From an uncultured Sphingobacteriaceae bacterium (GTDB taxonomy: Bacteria; Bacteroidota; Bacteroidia; Sphingobacteriales; Sphingobacteriaceae), in NCBI GenBank assembly GCA_946887045.1, contig CAMPKC010000053.1:1-33849 (forward strand): a stretch of 33,849 nt of DNA, read 5' to 3'. Both the position numbers and the translations under genes were made by a program. A model generated the notes under the pieces. It was not told where the DNA came from and ran no database searches. It worked only from the letters and a program-made list of their open reading frames with translations. Position 1 is the first letter of the stretch. Each line of letters starts with the position of its first letter. Of this stretch, positions 1 through 7,588 are shown piece after piece.

Positions 1-57
1 GATGAGAATCCGGAATCTTTTGAGTATCAGTTATTGATGAGCGCTTTGTTAACTCGC

Positions 58-130
58 TTTGTCATGTCGAGGGCAGCGAGACATCTAATCTTCATGCTCA
101 AGAGATTTCTCCTGTCGTCGAAATGACAAG
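58..130. repeat. Imperfect palindromic intergenic element
   Basis: The two ends form an imperfect inverted repeat: the left arm reads TTTGTCATGTCGAG and the right arm, reverse-complemented, reads CTTGTCATTTCGAC, with further complementarity inward around AGACATCT/AGATTTCT. Elements of this look are common between genes in Bacteroidota, and their translations give spurious ORFs, as here on the minus strand at 27-398. I see no gene in 1-315. Its role (REP-like element, transcript end structure) is inferred. Confidence 0.55.
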
Positions 131-158
131 GGTGCCCACTTACATAACTATAATGCCC

Positions 159-194
159 TTCCTGAAGTTTGGTGGAGCTTTCCTGAAGTTTGGT
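159..194. repeat. 15-bp direct repeat, two copies
   Basis: TTCCTGAAGTTTGGT occurs at 159-173 and again at 180-194, separated by 6 bases. It lies in the noncoding stretch downstream of the monooxygenase gene. No function can be assigned. Confidence 0.5.
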
Positions 195-247
195 AAAAAG
201 CCTGGGCTTTTTGGTTAATGTCGATTTTAGATTTCTTTTATTTACTA

Positions 248-271
248 TTTGTTGGTGGGGACACCAACAAA
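248..271. repeat. Perfect hairpin, dispersed repeat family
   Basis: TTTGTTGGTG and CACCAACAAA form a perfect 10-bp stem around a 4-base loop (GGGA). The same sequence in inverse orientation recurs near 13490-13516 and, degenerated, near 14129-14152. It sits about 45 bp past the stop of the minus-strand monooxygenase gene, so it could act as a transcript-end structure, but no strong T-run follows it. Confidence 0.55.
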
Positions 272-315
272 GGAATAAAGCTCGAAATCCCAAATTCCTC
301 TCCTTTGGACAGGAT

Positions 316-1770
316 TTAGTTAAGGCCATTCCTGGCTCGCCCTCTTGGTTCATCGGCTTCATGTAGCACAATGTCTGAATGTAAGAACCCTGCTGCATCT
401 GCTGAATCTTTTACTTTGATAGCACTGCGTTCTAACATTTCTAATTCAAATTCAGTTAATACGCTTTCCCTCAATCCGGCGTCTCTCCAATTAGATTGGG
501 CTCTGCATCCTTTTGCAATTCCACGAGCAAGAGCTAAGGCATCCAGCAAAGCTTGATTTGCACCCTGTCCTTTGAACGGGCTCATCGGATGGGCCGCATC
601 TCCAATCAAAGTTACCGGTCCGCCCGTGGCCAGCAATTCTGGCCTGAGTAATTCACGGTCATAAACAGGGTAGCCTGACACCTGCGCTTCCAAAGTAGCT
701 GCTAAAATCTGGGGAACGGGATGGTGCCATTGCATTCTGCGAATTGCTTCTTCTTTGAGTGCTTTTGCTCCCAGAGCACTCAATGCTTCAGCCTCCTCTA
801 AAGGCGTTTGGAAGCTAAATTGCCACATCACCGCATCTTGCGAATAAGGCATTATAAAAATTCGCTCATTCCCATTTACGGTTTGAAATACCGTGGCAGA
901 GTCCAGCAGCGGACTCTCAACACCATCAAGAGCTTCGAGCGAACAGATGCCCAATATAACTATACACCCAAGGTAGCGCAAGGGTGTACTATTCTCGCCA
1001 ATGAGCAAGCTCCGCACCGAACTGCGAATGCCATCGGCTCCAACTATCAAATCTGCCCGGGCAATTTTAATCTCTCCATTCAATGAAAAACTAAGTTCAA
1101 TACCATCATTCTTAGATTTCTTAAAATCTACCAATTGATGTCCCCATTGCACCGCATCATTTCCACCTAGCTGCTCCAACAGGGCTAAGCGCAAAGACTG
1201 ACGAGCGATATGCACATTGGTGCGCTTTGGATACCCTGTTTCATTCTTTTGCAACCACTTTCTCACTCCCCATTCTGCAATCACTATTCCATCGGGGTTA
1301 TGAACCACATGCTTTGTTGAAATCAATCTTCCTTTTAGAGAGAAAATCCCTAGTCCCTCAATTGCTTTACTTGCTTGTTGCAGCGTAAGGCCGTAGCCTT
1401 GAGAACGTGTATCGAAGCCAGTATCCCGCTCGTAAAGCGTAAAAGGAATCCCACGGTGCAAACAAGCTACAGCCAGCGCAACTCCGCCAATACCACCGCC
1501 AATAATGGCTACATGCGGATAAGTTTCTTTAGCCGGAATTGGTTTACTGGCGGACGAAATTAAACCGGATCCGCTGCAATCCAGGCATGGATATAAGTCA
1601 CCCTTAGGGGGAACAGGAGGCGTTCCTCCGCCATTTGTTATTTCAAATTCCTTTAATGCTATCTTGTAAAGGAGCCGCACTTTCTTACGGAGCTTTCGGC
1701 GTTTTTTGCTTCGTCCGTTGCATTCAGGACAAACAGCCCAGTAAGGGCTCGTATTTTTTGTGGTTTTCAA
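316..1770 (-). CDS. FAD-dependent monooxygenase with Cys-rich N-terminal extension
   Basis: This is a 484-residue flavoprotein of the PHBH/UbiH-like class A monooxygenase family, expected to hydroxylate an aromatic or related substrate using NAD(P)H and O2 in the cytoplasm. The dinucleotide-binding GGGIGG is at about 91-96, a DG-type motif (VGADGIRSSVR) lies near 240, and the FAD-ribose GD motif (LIGDAAHPMSPFKGQGANQA) lies near 390-405. The first 75 residues are not part of the usual family: they hold two zinc-knuckle-like pairs, CPECNG (Cys14, Cys17) and CLDCSGSG (Cys62, Cys65), resembling half of a DnaJ zinc domain, with a very basic stretch between them. The predicted start is TTG; an in-frame stop lies 6 bases upstream and no ATG precedes the Cys-rich part, so the start is uncertain. 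The substrate is unknown. Confidence 0.85.
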   Translation of the reverse strand: MKTTKNTSPYWAVCPECNGRSKKRRKLRKKVRLLYKIALKEFEITNGGGTPPVPPKGDLYPCLDCSGSGLISSASKPIPAKETYPHVAIIGGGIGGVALAVACLHRGIPFTLYERDTGFDTRSQGYGLTLQQASKAIEGLGIFSLKGRLISTKHVVHNPDGIVIAEWGVRKWLQKNETGYPKRTNVHIARQSLRLALLEQLGGNDAVQWGHQLVDFKKSKNDGIELSFSLNGEIKIARADLIVGADGIRSSVRSLLIGENSTPLRYLGCIVILGICSLEALDGVESPLLDSATVFQTVNGNERIFIMPYSQDAVMWQFSFQTPLEEAEALSALGAKALKEEAIRRMQWHHPVPQILAATLEAQVSGYPVYDRELLRPELLATGGPVTLIGDAAHPMSPFKGQGANQALLDALALARGIAKGCRAQSNWRDAGLRESVLTEFELEMLERSAIKVKDSADAAGFLHSDIVLHEADEPRGRARNGLN

Positions 1771-1929
1771 TCTTGTTTAATAATGCTTGAAATTTTTCGG
1801 GATTGCCTGGATTACAGCCAGAAAAAAAGCTGCGGTAAAGCCGTTTTATATTGTATTTCTGTTGGTTTTTGTAACGTTTATTGTGTTGGATAATTGCTGA
1901 TCTATAATTCGAATCGTAAATCCATAGTT

Positions 1930-2343
1930 CTATTCTTCGTTAGGGCCGAAAGGAAACTTTACTAACACAGTTTGGCTCATGGCTCCCTTTTCAAATTTTG
2001 CAATGCAGGCGTCCTTGAATGGGGGCAAAATATTTCCGTTTTCCTGTGAAAGATATTTCTGGTCAGAGTTTCCTTTGAGGAAATAATACACTTTTGTATT
2101 GCCGTATTTTGTATGTGGCATCAGTTTACCATAAGTCTCCATTTCTTTCCAAACGGTGTCCTCCACAGAAACAGCATATACACGAAATACCGGCCCTGTG
2201 TTTTGCTCGTTGCGATAAAAGGCCAGTTCTTTAAAGTTTCCTTTCAAATCTTTGCCGGCGGGCTGCGTCAACGATTCGTAAATCATGTAGAGGCATATTG
2301 CCGCGCCGAGAGCGGTGAAAATATAGCTGCGTTTGATAAGCAT
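1930..2343 (-). CDS. Small membrane-anchored hypothetical protein
   Basis: This 137-residue protein begins with ATG at 2343 and has one hydrophobic N-terminal segment (about residues 7-26, after LIKRS), which would be a signal anchor placing the rest outside the cytoplasm. There is no lipobox cysteine. The remainder is soluble and mixed, ending in acidic residues (FGPNEE). I recognise no family and assign no function. It lies upstream of the monooxygenase gene on the same strand but about 160 bp away, so co-transcription is uncertain. Confidence 0.6.
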   Translation of the reverse strand: MLIKRSYIFTALGAAICLYMIYESLTQPAGKDLKGNFKELAFYRNEQNTGPVFRVYAVSVEDTVWKEMETYGKLMPHTKYGNTKVYYFLKGNSDQKYLSQENGNILPPFKDACIAKFEKGAMSQTVLVKFPFGPNEE

Positions 2344-2511
2344 CGGATAATTTTTTCTTTAGCAAAGATAGAACTAAAGTATCTGGTCCGACGGTTCAGA
2401 GATGTCAATTACAAAGTTATAACCTTTTTTACTCTTTACTGGCTTAAGCTTGCGGGCTGAAGAGCCAAAGCCTAGCTTAACGCCCACAATAAACAGAAGC
2501 TTGCAGCATCG

Positions 2512-2685
2512 TTATATAAAGTCAATTTCAAGCAGCCCCTTCCCACCTGAATAATCTGAAGCGCTACTATAAATATAATGATGCGCTTCAGTCACAAGCT
2601 GTTCGTGAACAGGATCCCGATGGTTATTAGGTGGCAAGCCGGACGGAGTCCTGGTTTTCATGGTACGATTTAAGTCGCCCTGTCG
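2512..2685 (-). pseudogene. REP-associated (IS200-like, Y1) transposase C-terminal remnant
   Basis: An open frame ending in TAA at 2512-2514 encodes a fragment containing HRDPVHEQLVTEAHHYIYSS followed by SDYSGGKGLLEID. This matches the C-terminal signature of REP-associated tyrosine transposases (pattern NPV...IV...EHYLYSSA.DY.G.KGLL). The catalytic HUH and Tyr parts are missing: the frame hits a stop upstream at about 2686 and the region just before the HRDPV motif does not look like the family. It is a decayed 3' end, not a working gene. The rest of the 2344-2865 gap shows no gene. Confidence 0.55.
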
Positions 2686-2865
2686 GAAGACTTAAACCAG
2701 AGGGGGGCAATCTTATAAAGCTGTTCGACATCTTTACGAGTCGACCCCAAGCCAGTCGAGTCGTTTAAAATTGATTATTATCGCTTACATTCCCAGGAAA
2801 ATCCAGATTAAACGGCACCATGCCCTACTCGCGATGGCAGCAAGGGATATATACTCCTAAATGTC

Positions 2866-3816
2866 TCATTTTATTAAGCCCAGTTCCTTTCCTATGTCCT
2901 GGTATATTTTTGCCAATGGCCTCAGGTGAACATCGTTAGATCTGCTATAATTCCCTAATATCATCCTGTCGATCTCATGATCAGTCAGTACAAGTCCTTT
3001 ATCTGCGTAACCCTGCAGATACTTTCTATATGTATCCGAGTACTTTATTTTACTCTTTATAATGAGTTCCAGTACATGATCGGCATGTTGAGCGTATAAA
3101 AGATCGAGTTTAAAAACTGTTAAATGTCCCGGAATATTTTTTTTAAGCTTTACCTCTATACTTTTTTTATCCAGCACAGTGCTTAGTACATGCCCTGTCA
3201 CGGGCTCATAGGTGAACTGGAAATCATCAAACTTCGTTAAGTAAGGATTGATCAAGCCTGCATCAAGAGGGTCTTGTTCACTTTTTGCGCTGAATCCGTT
3301 ACAGGTCTGACATGTCGGAATCAGATTATAAAAAGACATGCCGAGGTATGGATAAACATTCTTTGGATAGAAATGATCCAGCTCGGGCTTTATCTTTTTA
3401 TCCTTTGACAAATAGTATATGTAGCTTCTGTTGCAATACGTGCAGGTGTCGATATCTATCTGTTTGATAAATTCCAGTTTGTCGAAGCGTGCATCAAGAT
3501 CATAAATACTGTCTATAAATATATTGTAGACAATATGGTAGAACTTAGAGGAATCGTCTCTAAGGTCCGGAAACTTTTTATCTATAACTTTAATGGCCTT
3601 TCCCATCCGCTCCGGGCGAATAGTAATAAGCTTCTCAAGATTGTCTGCAGCTAGCAGATATTCAAGAAAATCATGGTCGCTACCAGACGGATAATAGAGA
3701 CGTTTGCCAATACTAATGCCTTTCTCCAATACATTGCTAATTCGTTGGGACATAGATGCCTCGATAGTTCGGAAATGCTTCAAAGCAGCAGTGTCATTGT
3801 AGATTAAGTTAATCAT
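2866..3816 (-). CDS. ptuB: HNH endonuclease, Septu PtuB-like
   Basis: This 316-residue protein carries an HNH-type nuclease core: CTYCN (125-129), ELDHFYPK (145-152) and CQTCN (169-173). The two CxxC pairs would bind structural zinc, and the Asp-His of ELDHFYP would coordinate the catalytic metal. Its ATG overlaps the stop of the upstream ATPase gene by four bases (ATGA), showing translational coupling. An HNH protein directly downstream of an SMC/ABC-type ATPase is the layout of Septu (PtuA-PtuB) anti-phage systems, where the ATPase complex controls the nuclease that cleaves DNA. The role here is inferred from that pairing; the nuclease motif is directly visible. No reverse transcriptase that would make it a retron is nearby. 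Confidence 0.8.
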   Translation of the reverse strand: MINLIYNDTAALKHFRTIEASMSQRISNVLEKGISIGKRLYYPSGSDHDFLEYLLAADNLEKLITIRPERMGKAIKVIDKKFPDLRDDSSKFYHIVYNIFIDSIYDLDARFDKLEFIKQIDIDTCTYCNRSYIYYLSKDKKIKPELDHFYPKNVYPYLGMSFYNLIPTCQTCNGFSAKSEQDPLDAGLINPYLTKFDDFQFTYEPVTGHVLSTVLDKKSIEVKLKKNIPGHLTVFKLDLLYAQHADHVLELIIKSKIKYSDTYRKYLQGYADKGLVLTDHEIDRMILGNYSRSNDVHLRPLAKIYQDIGKELGLIK

Positions 3817-5714
3817 CCTCTCAATGTTTTAAGTTCTGCTTCTAATTGATTTATCCTTTTCTGCTTATCATACTTAGCATAATACATGTCAAGTAATTTT
3901 TCCCTTAAAAAAGGCTCACCAATGAGATTGATTAAGGCCAGAACCTCCCGATCCTCTGATCTATTGTCCACGTCACGGTTATCTTTCCGTACTGCTTCAA
4001 TTATCTTGTTAATCTTCTCAAACGCAAATTGACCTATCGTTCCTTTTTCAAGAAAAAAGCTATTAGCCAGCAAGTCGTGGATATTTCCCCCAAAGGTCTT
4101 CATTCGACTCTCTTTTGGCAAGGGTTGGCCATTGCTTTCCAGAAAAAGTATGTTGTTCTCTGGAATATCCGAAAGTATAAATGGTGAATGAGTTACAAAC
4201 ATAATGTTCAGCTCGGCGGTATCATGCAGCTTCAGTTCTCTAAAGCTTTCAAGAATGTTGTTGAGAAACACGCGCTGCATTTCAGGGTGAGCATACAATT
4301 CAACTTCCTCCAAGATGACGTTGTAATAGCGATAGGCGGTTCTTTTCAAACTACTCCGCCTAACAGAGTCCAGATTTACAAGGTGATACATCAGAGAGTG
4401 CACAGAATAAATCATCTGTTTCTCACCCGAACTTAGCATACTGAAAGGTATTTGCCTCTCAGGCCTTTCCTTCTCGCATATGATAATCTCAGTATGATAA
4501 ATTGGAGGTGGAATAAGCTCAATACCCTCCAGGGCAGAGTTCTTCCGTTTCAAAATAGCGTGGTTGAATTTAGCCAGCTCCTCAATTTTTATAGGCGTTT
4601 CAGTTTGAATAATTTGAGGCTTATAACGCAGGTAATTAAGTGTTTGACGCAACTTAAGCGTAATATGTGATTGGTCTCTATAGAGGTCCCTCAGGTAAGA
4701 CCCCAGCGTGACAGAATTGAAGCTTTTAGTGTCTTTGATAAAAATTACTTCTTCAAAATTGTAATATTTAATTGCAATGCTAATGATCTTATAGACGATA
4801 TAATCAAGTGCCAACTTATTCTTTTTCTTTTGCTGGTCAGACATAGACCGGTAGCCGAAACGGAAAATCCCATTAACATGGAGAAGAAAGCTGTTGCGGG
4901 CCTGATCGTCAAAAATATCTTTTAGAGTAACATCGTGAAGCTTATTTTCTTTATCAGTTAATTCATATAAAACGGCATCTTCTTTATTAGGCTTCAAACT
5001 CAATTTAAGCGAATGTGCGTCAAAGGCTGTAGTGAGAGATTTAAAATGGTTCTTTTCCTGATCTGGAAAGCGCAAAAGGTTGGCGATCAGCCGTCCTTTG
5101 AGTAATTCATTTTCTGAATTGATATCAATCACACCTTTTTTTCGATACGGATTTAAGACTAAGGGAGTTTGATATCCATCATTTTTGTGAAAAACGCCGG
5201 TCAACCAATCGCCTTCCACAATCATATCGTTAGAATTATAGGCATAATGCGAATAATTGACCGCTATGGTGTAAAAAAAGTTCTGAGGAGCAAACTTGTC
5301 CTTTATAGGCAAAAATTTTTTCTCTTTCTGATTGTATTGATAATAGGTAATGCGCTTATCAAATACTCTGATCTTGTAAACATAATTGGTCTGAAAAAAG
5401 ATCTCTACCCGCAAACCGGGAATCTCAATCAGGTCGGCCGAGACTCGCTCTTGCTTAAATGAGATATTATTGATTGCACGAAGTAACAATTCCACTGCCG
5501 TGCTTTTACCTGATCCATTTTTTCCGACAACTGCCGAGATATTTACACTTGGAGTTGATTGGTTAAAGAAATTTGTGGGCAATGCCGGACCGATTTTAAA
5601 ATCGTCGCCATCGATCGTATAGTTGTTATAAAAGATATACGACAGGTCTGGGGTAAGGTTTTTTAGATAGGCTTCGTGACATCCTTTTAGAGGACGAATG
5701 GCAATAACTTTCAT
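3813..5714 (-). CDS. ptuA: AAA/ABC-type ATPase, Septu PtuA-like
   Basis: This 633-residue ATPase has the full set of ABC/SMC-like motifs: Walker A GKNGSGKS (64-71), signature LSSGE (427-431), Walker B VILEEVELYAHP (466-477) and the His-loop FVTHSPFILSD (506-516). The long middle region (about 90-400) is helical and insertion-like, and the C-terminus ends in a short charged coiled segment (KQKRINQLEAELK). The gene is first in a two-gene unit with the HNH nuclease, overlapping by four bases. In Septu, PtuA assembles into an ATPase platform that holds PtuB. Other Overcoming-lysogenization-defect-like or RecF-like ATPases share these motifs, but the HNH partner favours Septu. Confidence 0.8.
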   Translation of the reverse strand: MKVIAIRPLKGCHEAYLKNLTPDLSYIFYNNYTIDGDDFKIGPALPTNFFNQSTPSVNISAVVGKNGSGKSTAVELLLRAINNISFKQERVSADLIEIPGLRVEIFFQTNYVYKIRVFDKRITYYQYNQKEKKFLPIKDKFAPQNFFYTIAVNYSHYAYNSNDMIVEGDWLTGVFHKNDGYQTPLVLNPYRKKGVIDINSENELLKGRLIANLLRFPDQEKNHFKSLTTAFDAHSLKLSLKPNKEDAVLYELTDKENKLHDVTLKDIFDDQARNSFLLHVNGIFRFGYRSMSDQQKKKNKLALDYIVYKIISIAIKYYNFEEVIFIKDTKSFNSVTLGSYLRDLYRDQSHITLKLRQTLNYLRYKPQIIQTETPIKIEELAKFNHAILKRKNSALEGIELIPPPIYHTEIIICEKERPERQIPFSMLSSGEKQMIYSVHSLMYHLVNLDSVRRSSLKRTAYRYYNVILEEVELYAHPEMQRVFLNNILESFRELKLHDTAELNIMFVTHSPFILSDIPENNILFLESNGQPLPKESRMKTFGGNIHDLLANSFFLEKGTIGQFAFEKINKIIEAVRKDNRDVDNRSEDREVLALINLIGEPFLREKLLDMYYAKYDKQKRINQLEAELKTLRG

Positions 5715-5934
5715 GATAAGATTTAAGGTTCACTAATTATGGTCAAATTAGTCGATAAATTCAAATCCCGCGCAAGAGTTAATAAAAATTTGAATATCGG
5801 AACTCGGCACCAGCGAAAAGAATGAACTATCCTGCTCCATCGGCGGTTTGATACAGTATCCATACTTGAACTTGAACCATACTGATACTATGCTTGAACT
5901 AAACCGAAAAACGTTGCCCTATCCGATACACCTA

Positions 5935-6258
5935 TCATCCCAGTTGCTTCCATGCAATTATCCATTCTTTAAAGAAAAGCTTAAGTACTTCTTCCCTCTC
6001 CTGCCGGGTAAAATTTTTTGTGCTGATGAGCAGGCGCTCGTAGGACGCGTTTTTGATTAAGGAAGTCTTGCTGCTGCGGGGTGTATGGGTTGTTTGGGGA
6101 TGTTTTGATTGCGGCGTATTCTAAAAAAGTAATCGGTGGCGAGAAGGGTTTGAGGGCTGGGATGAATGTGGTCTGAGGGGATGATGATGTTGGAGATGAG
6201 GTCTTGGATGAAGTGCGTTGGTGGAATTTGGAGGAGGAGCGAATATATTCTTCCATTT
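5935..6258 (-). pseudogene. Decayed gene with two frameshifts, family unknown
   Basis: Three minus-strand frames join into one plausible protein. One frame gives PPTHFIQDLISNIIIPSDHI and continues to LLATDY; a second takes over at a T-run with FLEYAAIKTSPNNPYTPQQ; a third continues with NASYERLLISTKNFTRQERE through EVLKLFFKEWIIAWKQLG and a TGA at 5935-5937. Each piece has normal protein composition and the changes of frame are close together, so this is most likely a gene broken by small indels. I do not recognise the family. The rest of 5715-6335 shows no gene. Confidence 0.4.
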
Positions 6259-6335
6259 TTGTCTGGACAGTTATGACTAATCCTAACTGTTTACTGGCAA
6301 CACCAAAATTTGTAAATTTACGAGAATAGAAAGTC

Positions 6336-6791
6336 ATGAATGGAACCATCATCAACCTGATTGAAAACGAAAGTGAAAACACCAAGTTAGATTTTAAACT
6401 AGAGCAGTATCCTATTGAAAAAGGCAATAATAGGAAGGGTGAGTTTCTAAAAGATATGTGCGCATTTGCAAACCTTGTTAGCAAAGAGGACAAGTTTATT
6501 ATTATAGGAGCTGAAGAAAAAAATGGTGTTGCAATTAGTTTTAAACCTATTGTCGAATTGCACGACCAAGCATTTTATCAGCAATTTTTAAATCAATATA
6601 TAGAACCTGAAATAAATTTTGAGTACAAAGAGATTATACACCTAGGAAACCGTTTGGCTTACTTCAGGTTATTTGACAACAATAAAAGGCCTTATTTATT
6701 TAAAAAAGAATACAAGGATATCGAGTCGAAAGGAACTCAATACCGAGTCGGTACAGGCTTCTTAGGACAGGAACTTCAACACGAGAATTAA
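6336..6791 (+). CDS. AlbA_2 (Schlafen-type) domain protein, N-terminal part of a frameshifted gene
   Basis: The N-terminal 140 residues match the AlbA_2 / Schlafen-AlbA family: E-x-x-x-x-LDFKLEQY near 15-25, GEFLKDMCAFANL near 35-48, FIIIGAEEKNG near 54-64, and the typical end GTQYRVGTGF. This fold binds nucleic acid, and related Schlafen cores are RNases. The protein then leaves the family after GFL (position 6764) and stops 9 codons later. Reading one base back at 6764 gives RTGTSTRELKRDDFEKIYSE, the expected continuation, which stays open to 7384. A single-base deletion, or a sequencing error, at about 6764 explains this. No slippery heptamer is present. The intact protein would be about 350 residues. 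Confidence 0.7.
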   Translation: MNGTIINLIENESENTKLDFKLEQYPIEKGNNRKGEFLKDMCAFANLVSKEDKFIIIGAEEKNGVAISFKPIVELHDQAFYQQFLNQYIEPEINFEYKEIIHLGNRLAYFRLFDNNKRPYLFKKEYKDIESKGTQYRVGTGFLGQELQHEN

Positions 6792-7384
6792 AACGAGATG
6801 ATTTTGAAAAAATTTACTCAGAGCGTTTTGGCACTAAAGATCGTAGTAATGAAATAGATTTCAAGATAACACTTGGCGGATTCAGATCTTCAGAATTCAA
6901 GAGTACTATGTATAGAAATCTACAAGTTGATGTGACAAACTTATCAAATACATCTATCGATTTGGATGTTGAAGCCAAAATCTATAATAACAAAGGTGTC
7001 AGCGCTCGCTGTACACAAGATGTTGAACGTGAAATTCTAGAAAATAGACGTCACAACAGTACGTTCGCTTACACATCTTACTTAGACAAAATGGTTCCCC
7101 AACATGTATTTTTTGATATGAATGTGGAATTTAAAAATCATGTAGCTTATTCCACTTATCAAATTACTCCTAAAAAAGGCACACATACAGCGCTTCGTGT
7201 AAAACAGAAAGGAACCGAACCCGACATCTTTAATGGTCAAATTGCGCTGGTTTTTTCACAGCCAGCAGAGCTTAAAATTGAGCTCATTGTACGGAGCAAT
7301 GATTTCCCCGATGGACCGAAAACCTTTACATATGGCTTCTCAGAAGACGAGACTCGACAAGTGCTAGACCCTTGGGACTTGTAA
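6764..7384 (+). pseudogene. C-terminal part of the frameshifted AlbA_2 protein
   Basis: This frame continues the AlbA_2 gene after the shift at 6764, starting with RTGTSTRELKRDDFEKIYSE and running to a TAA at 7382-7384. An internal ATG at 6908 could start a separate 158-residue product, but the sequence before it (FKITLGGFRSSEFKST) is clearly coding, so the ATG is probably not a natural start. The domain is beta-rich (VDVTNLSNTSIDLDVEAKIY, LKIELIVRSN) and resembles an immunoglobulin-like accessory domain. Its function is unknown. The gene lies between the Septu-like pair and a SEC-C gene in an accessory region. Confidence 0.6.
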
Positions 7385-7386
7385 TA

Positions 7387-7541
7387 CCCCCAATTTGGCG
7401 CAAGCATGCAGCCTTAGCTCTGGCGAATGGGTGCTTGTGCCTTCGAATATCAAATTCGCATTCTCGTTCGATTGTTGTTTTTATTTGAAGCAGAAGTACC
7501 CTCTGCTATTGCCGACCCTGCATACTTGCGCTAATGGGGGG
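7387..7541. mobile_element. MITE-like element with terminal inverted repeats
   Basis: The ends of this roughly 155-bp noncoding segment are inverted repeats. Left end: CCCCCAATTTGG then CGCAAGCATGCAG; the right end reverse-complemented reads CCCCCCATTAG then CGCAAGTATGCAG, so about 20 of 24 positions match with one gap. The core 17-bp arms are 7395-7411 and 7518-7534. There is no ORF inside, and no clear target duplication could be seen. It separates two convergent genes. Confidence 0.5.
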
Positions 7542-7588
7542 CAGATAGGTTTGACATGCCCTGTGGAATATTAAAGGAACAGCAAATT

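Noticed and set aside
27..398. Minus-strand open frame of 123 codons
   Set aside because: Its C-terminal part is a translation of the palindromic element at 58-130, and its N-terminal part overlaps the monooxygenase gene; composition is not protein-like.
2866..5714. Retron of the Septu-containing type
   Set aside because: No reverse transcriptase or msr/msd-like RNA gene is present near the ATPase and HNH genes.
5981..6493. Minus-strand open frame of 170 codons across the AlbA_2 start
   Set aside because: It overlaps the real AlbA_2 gene in antisense. Only a middle segment belongs to the decayed gene that I describe at 5935-6258.
6740..6800. Programmed ribosomal frameshift in the AlbA_2 gene
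   Set aside because: No X-XXY-YYZ slippery heptamer or stimulating hairpin is visible; a base deletion or sequencing error explains it better.
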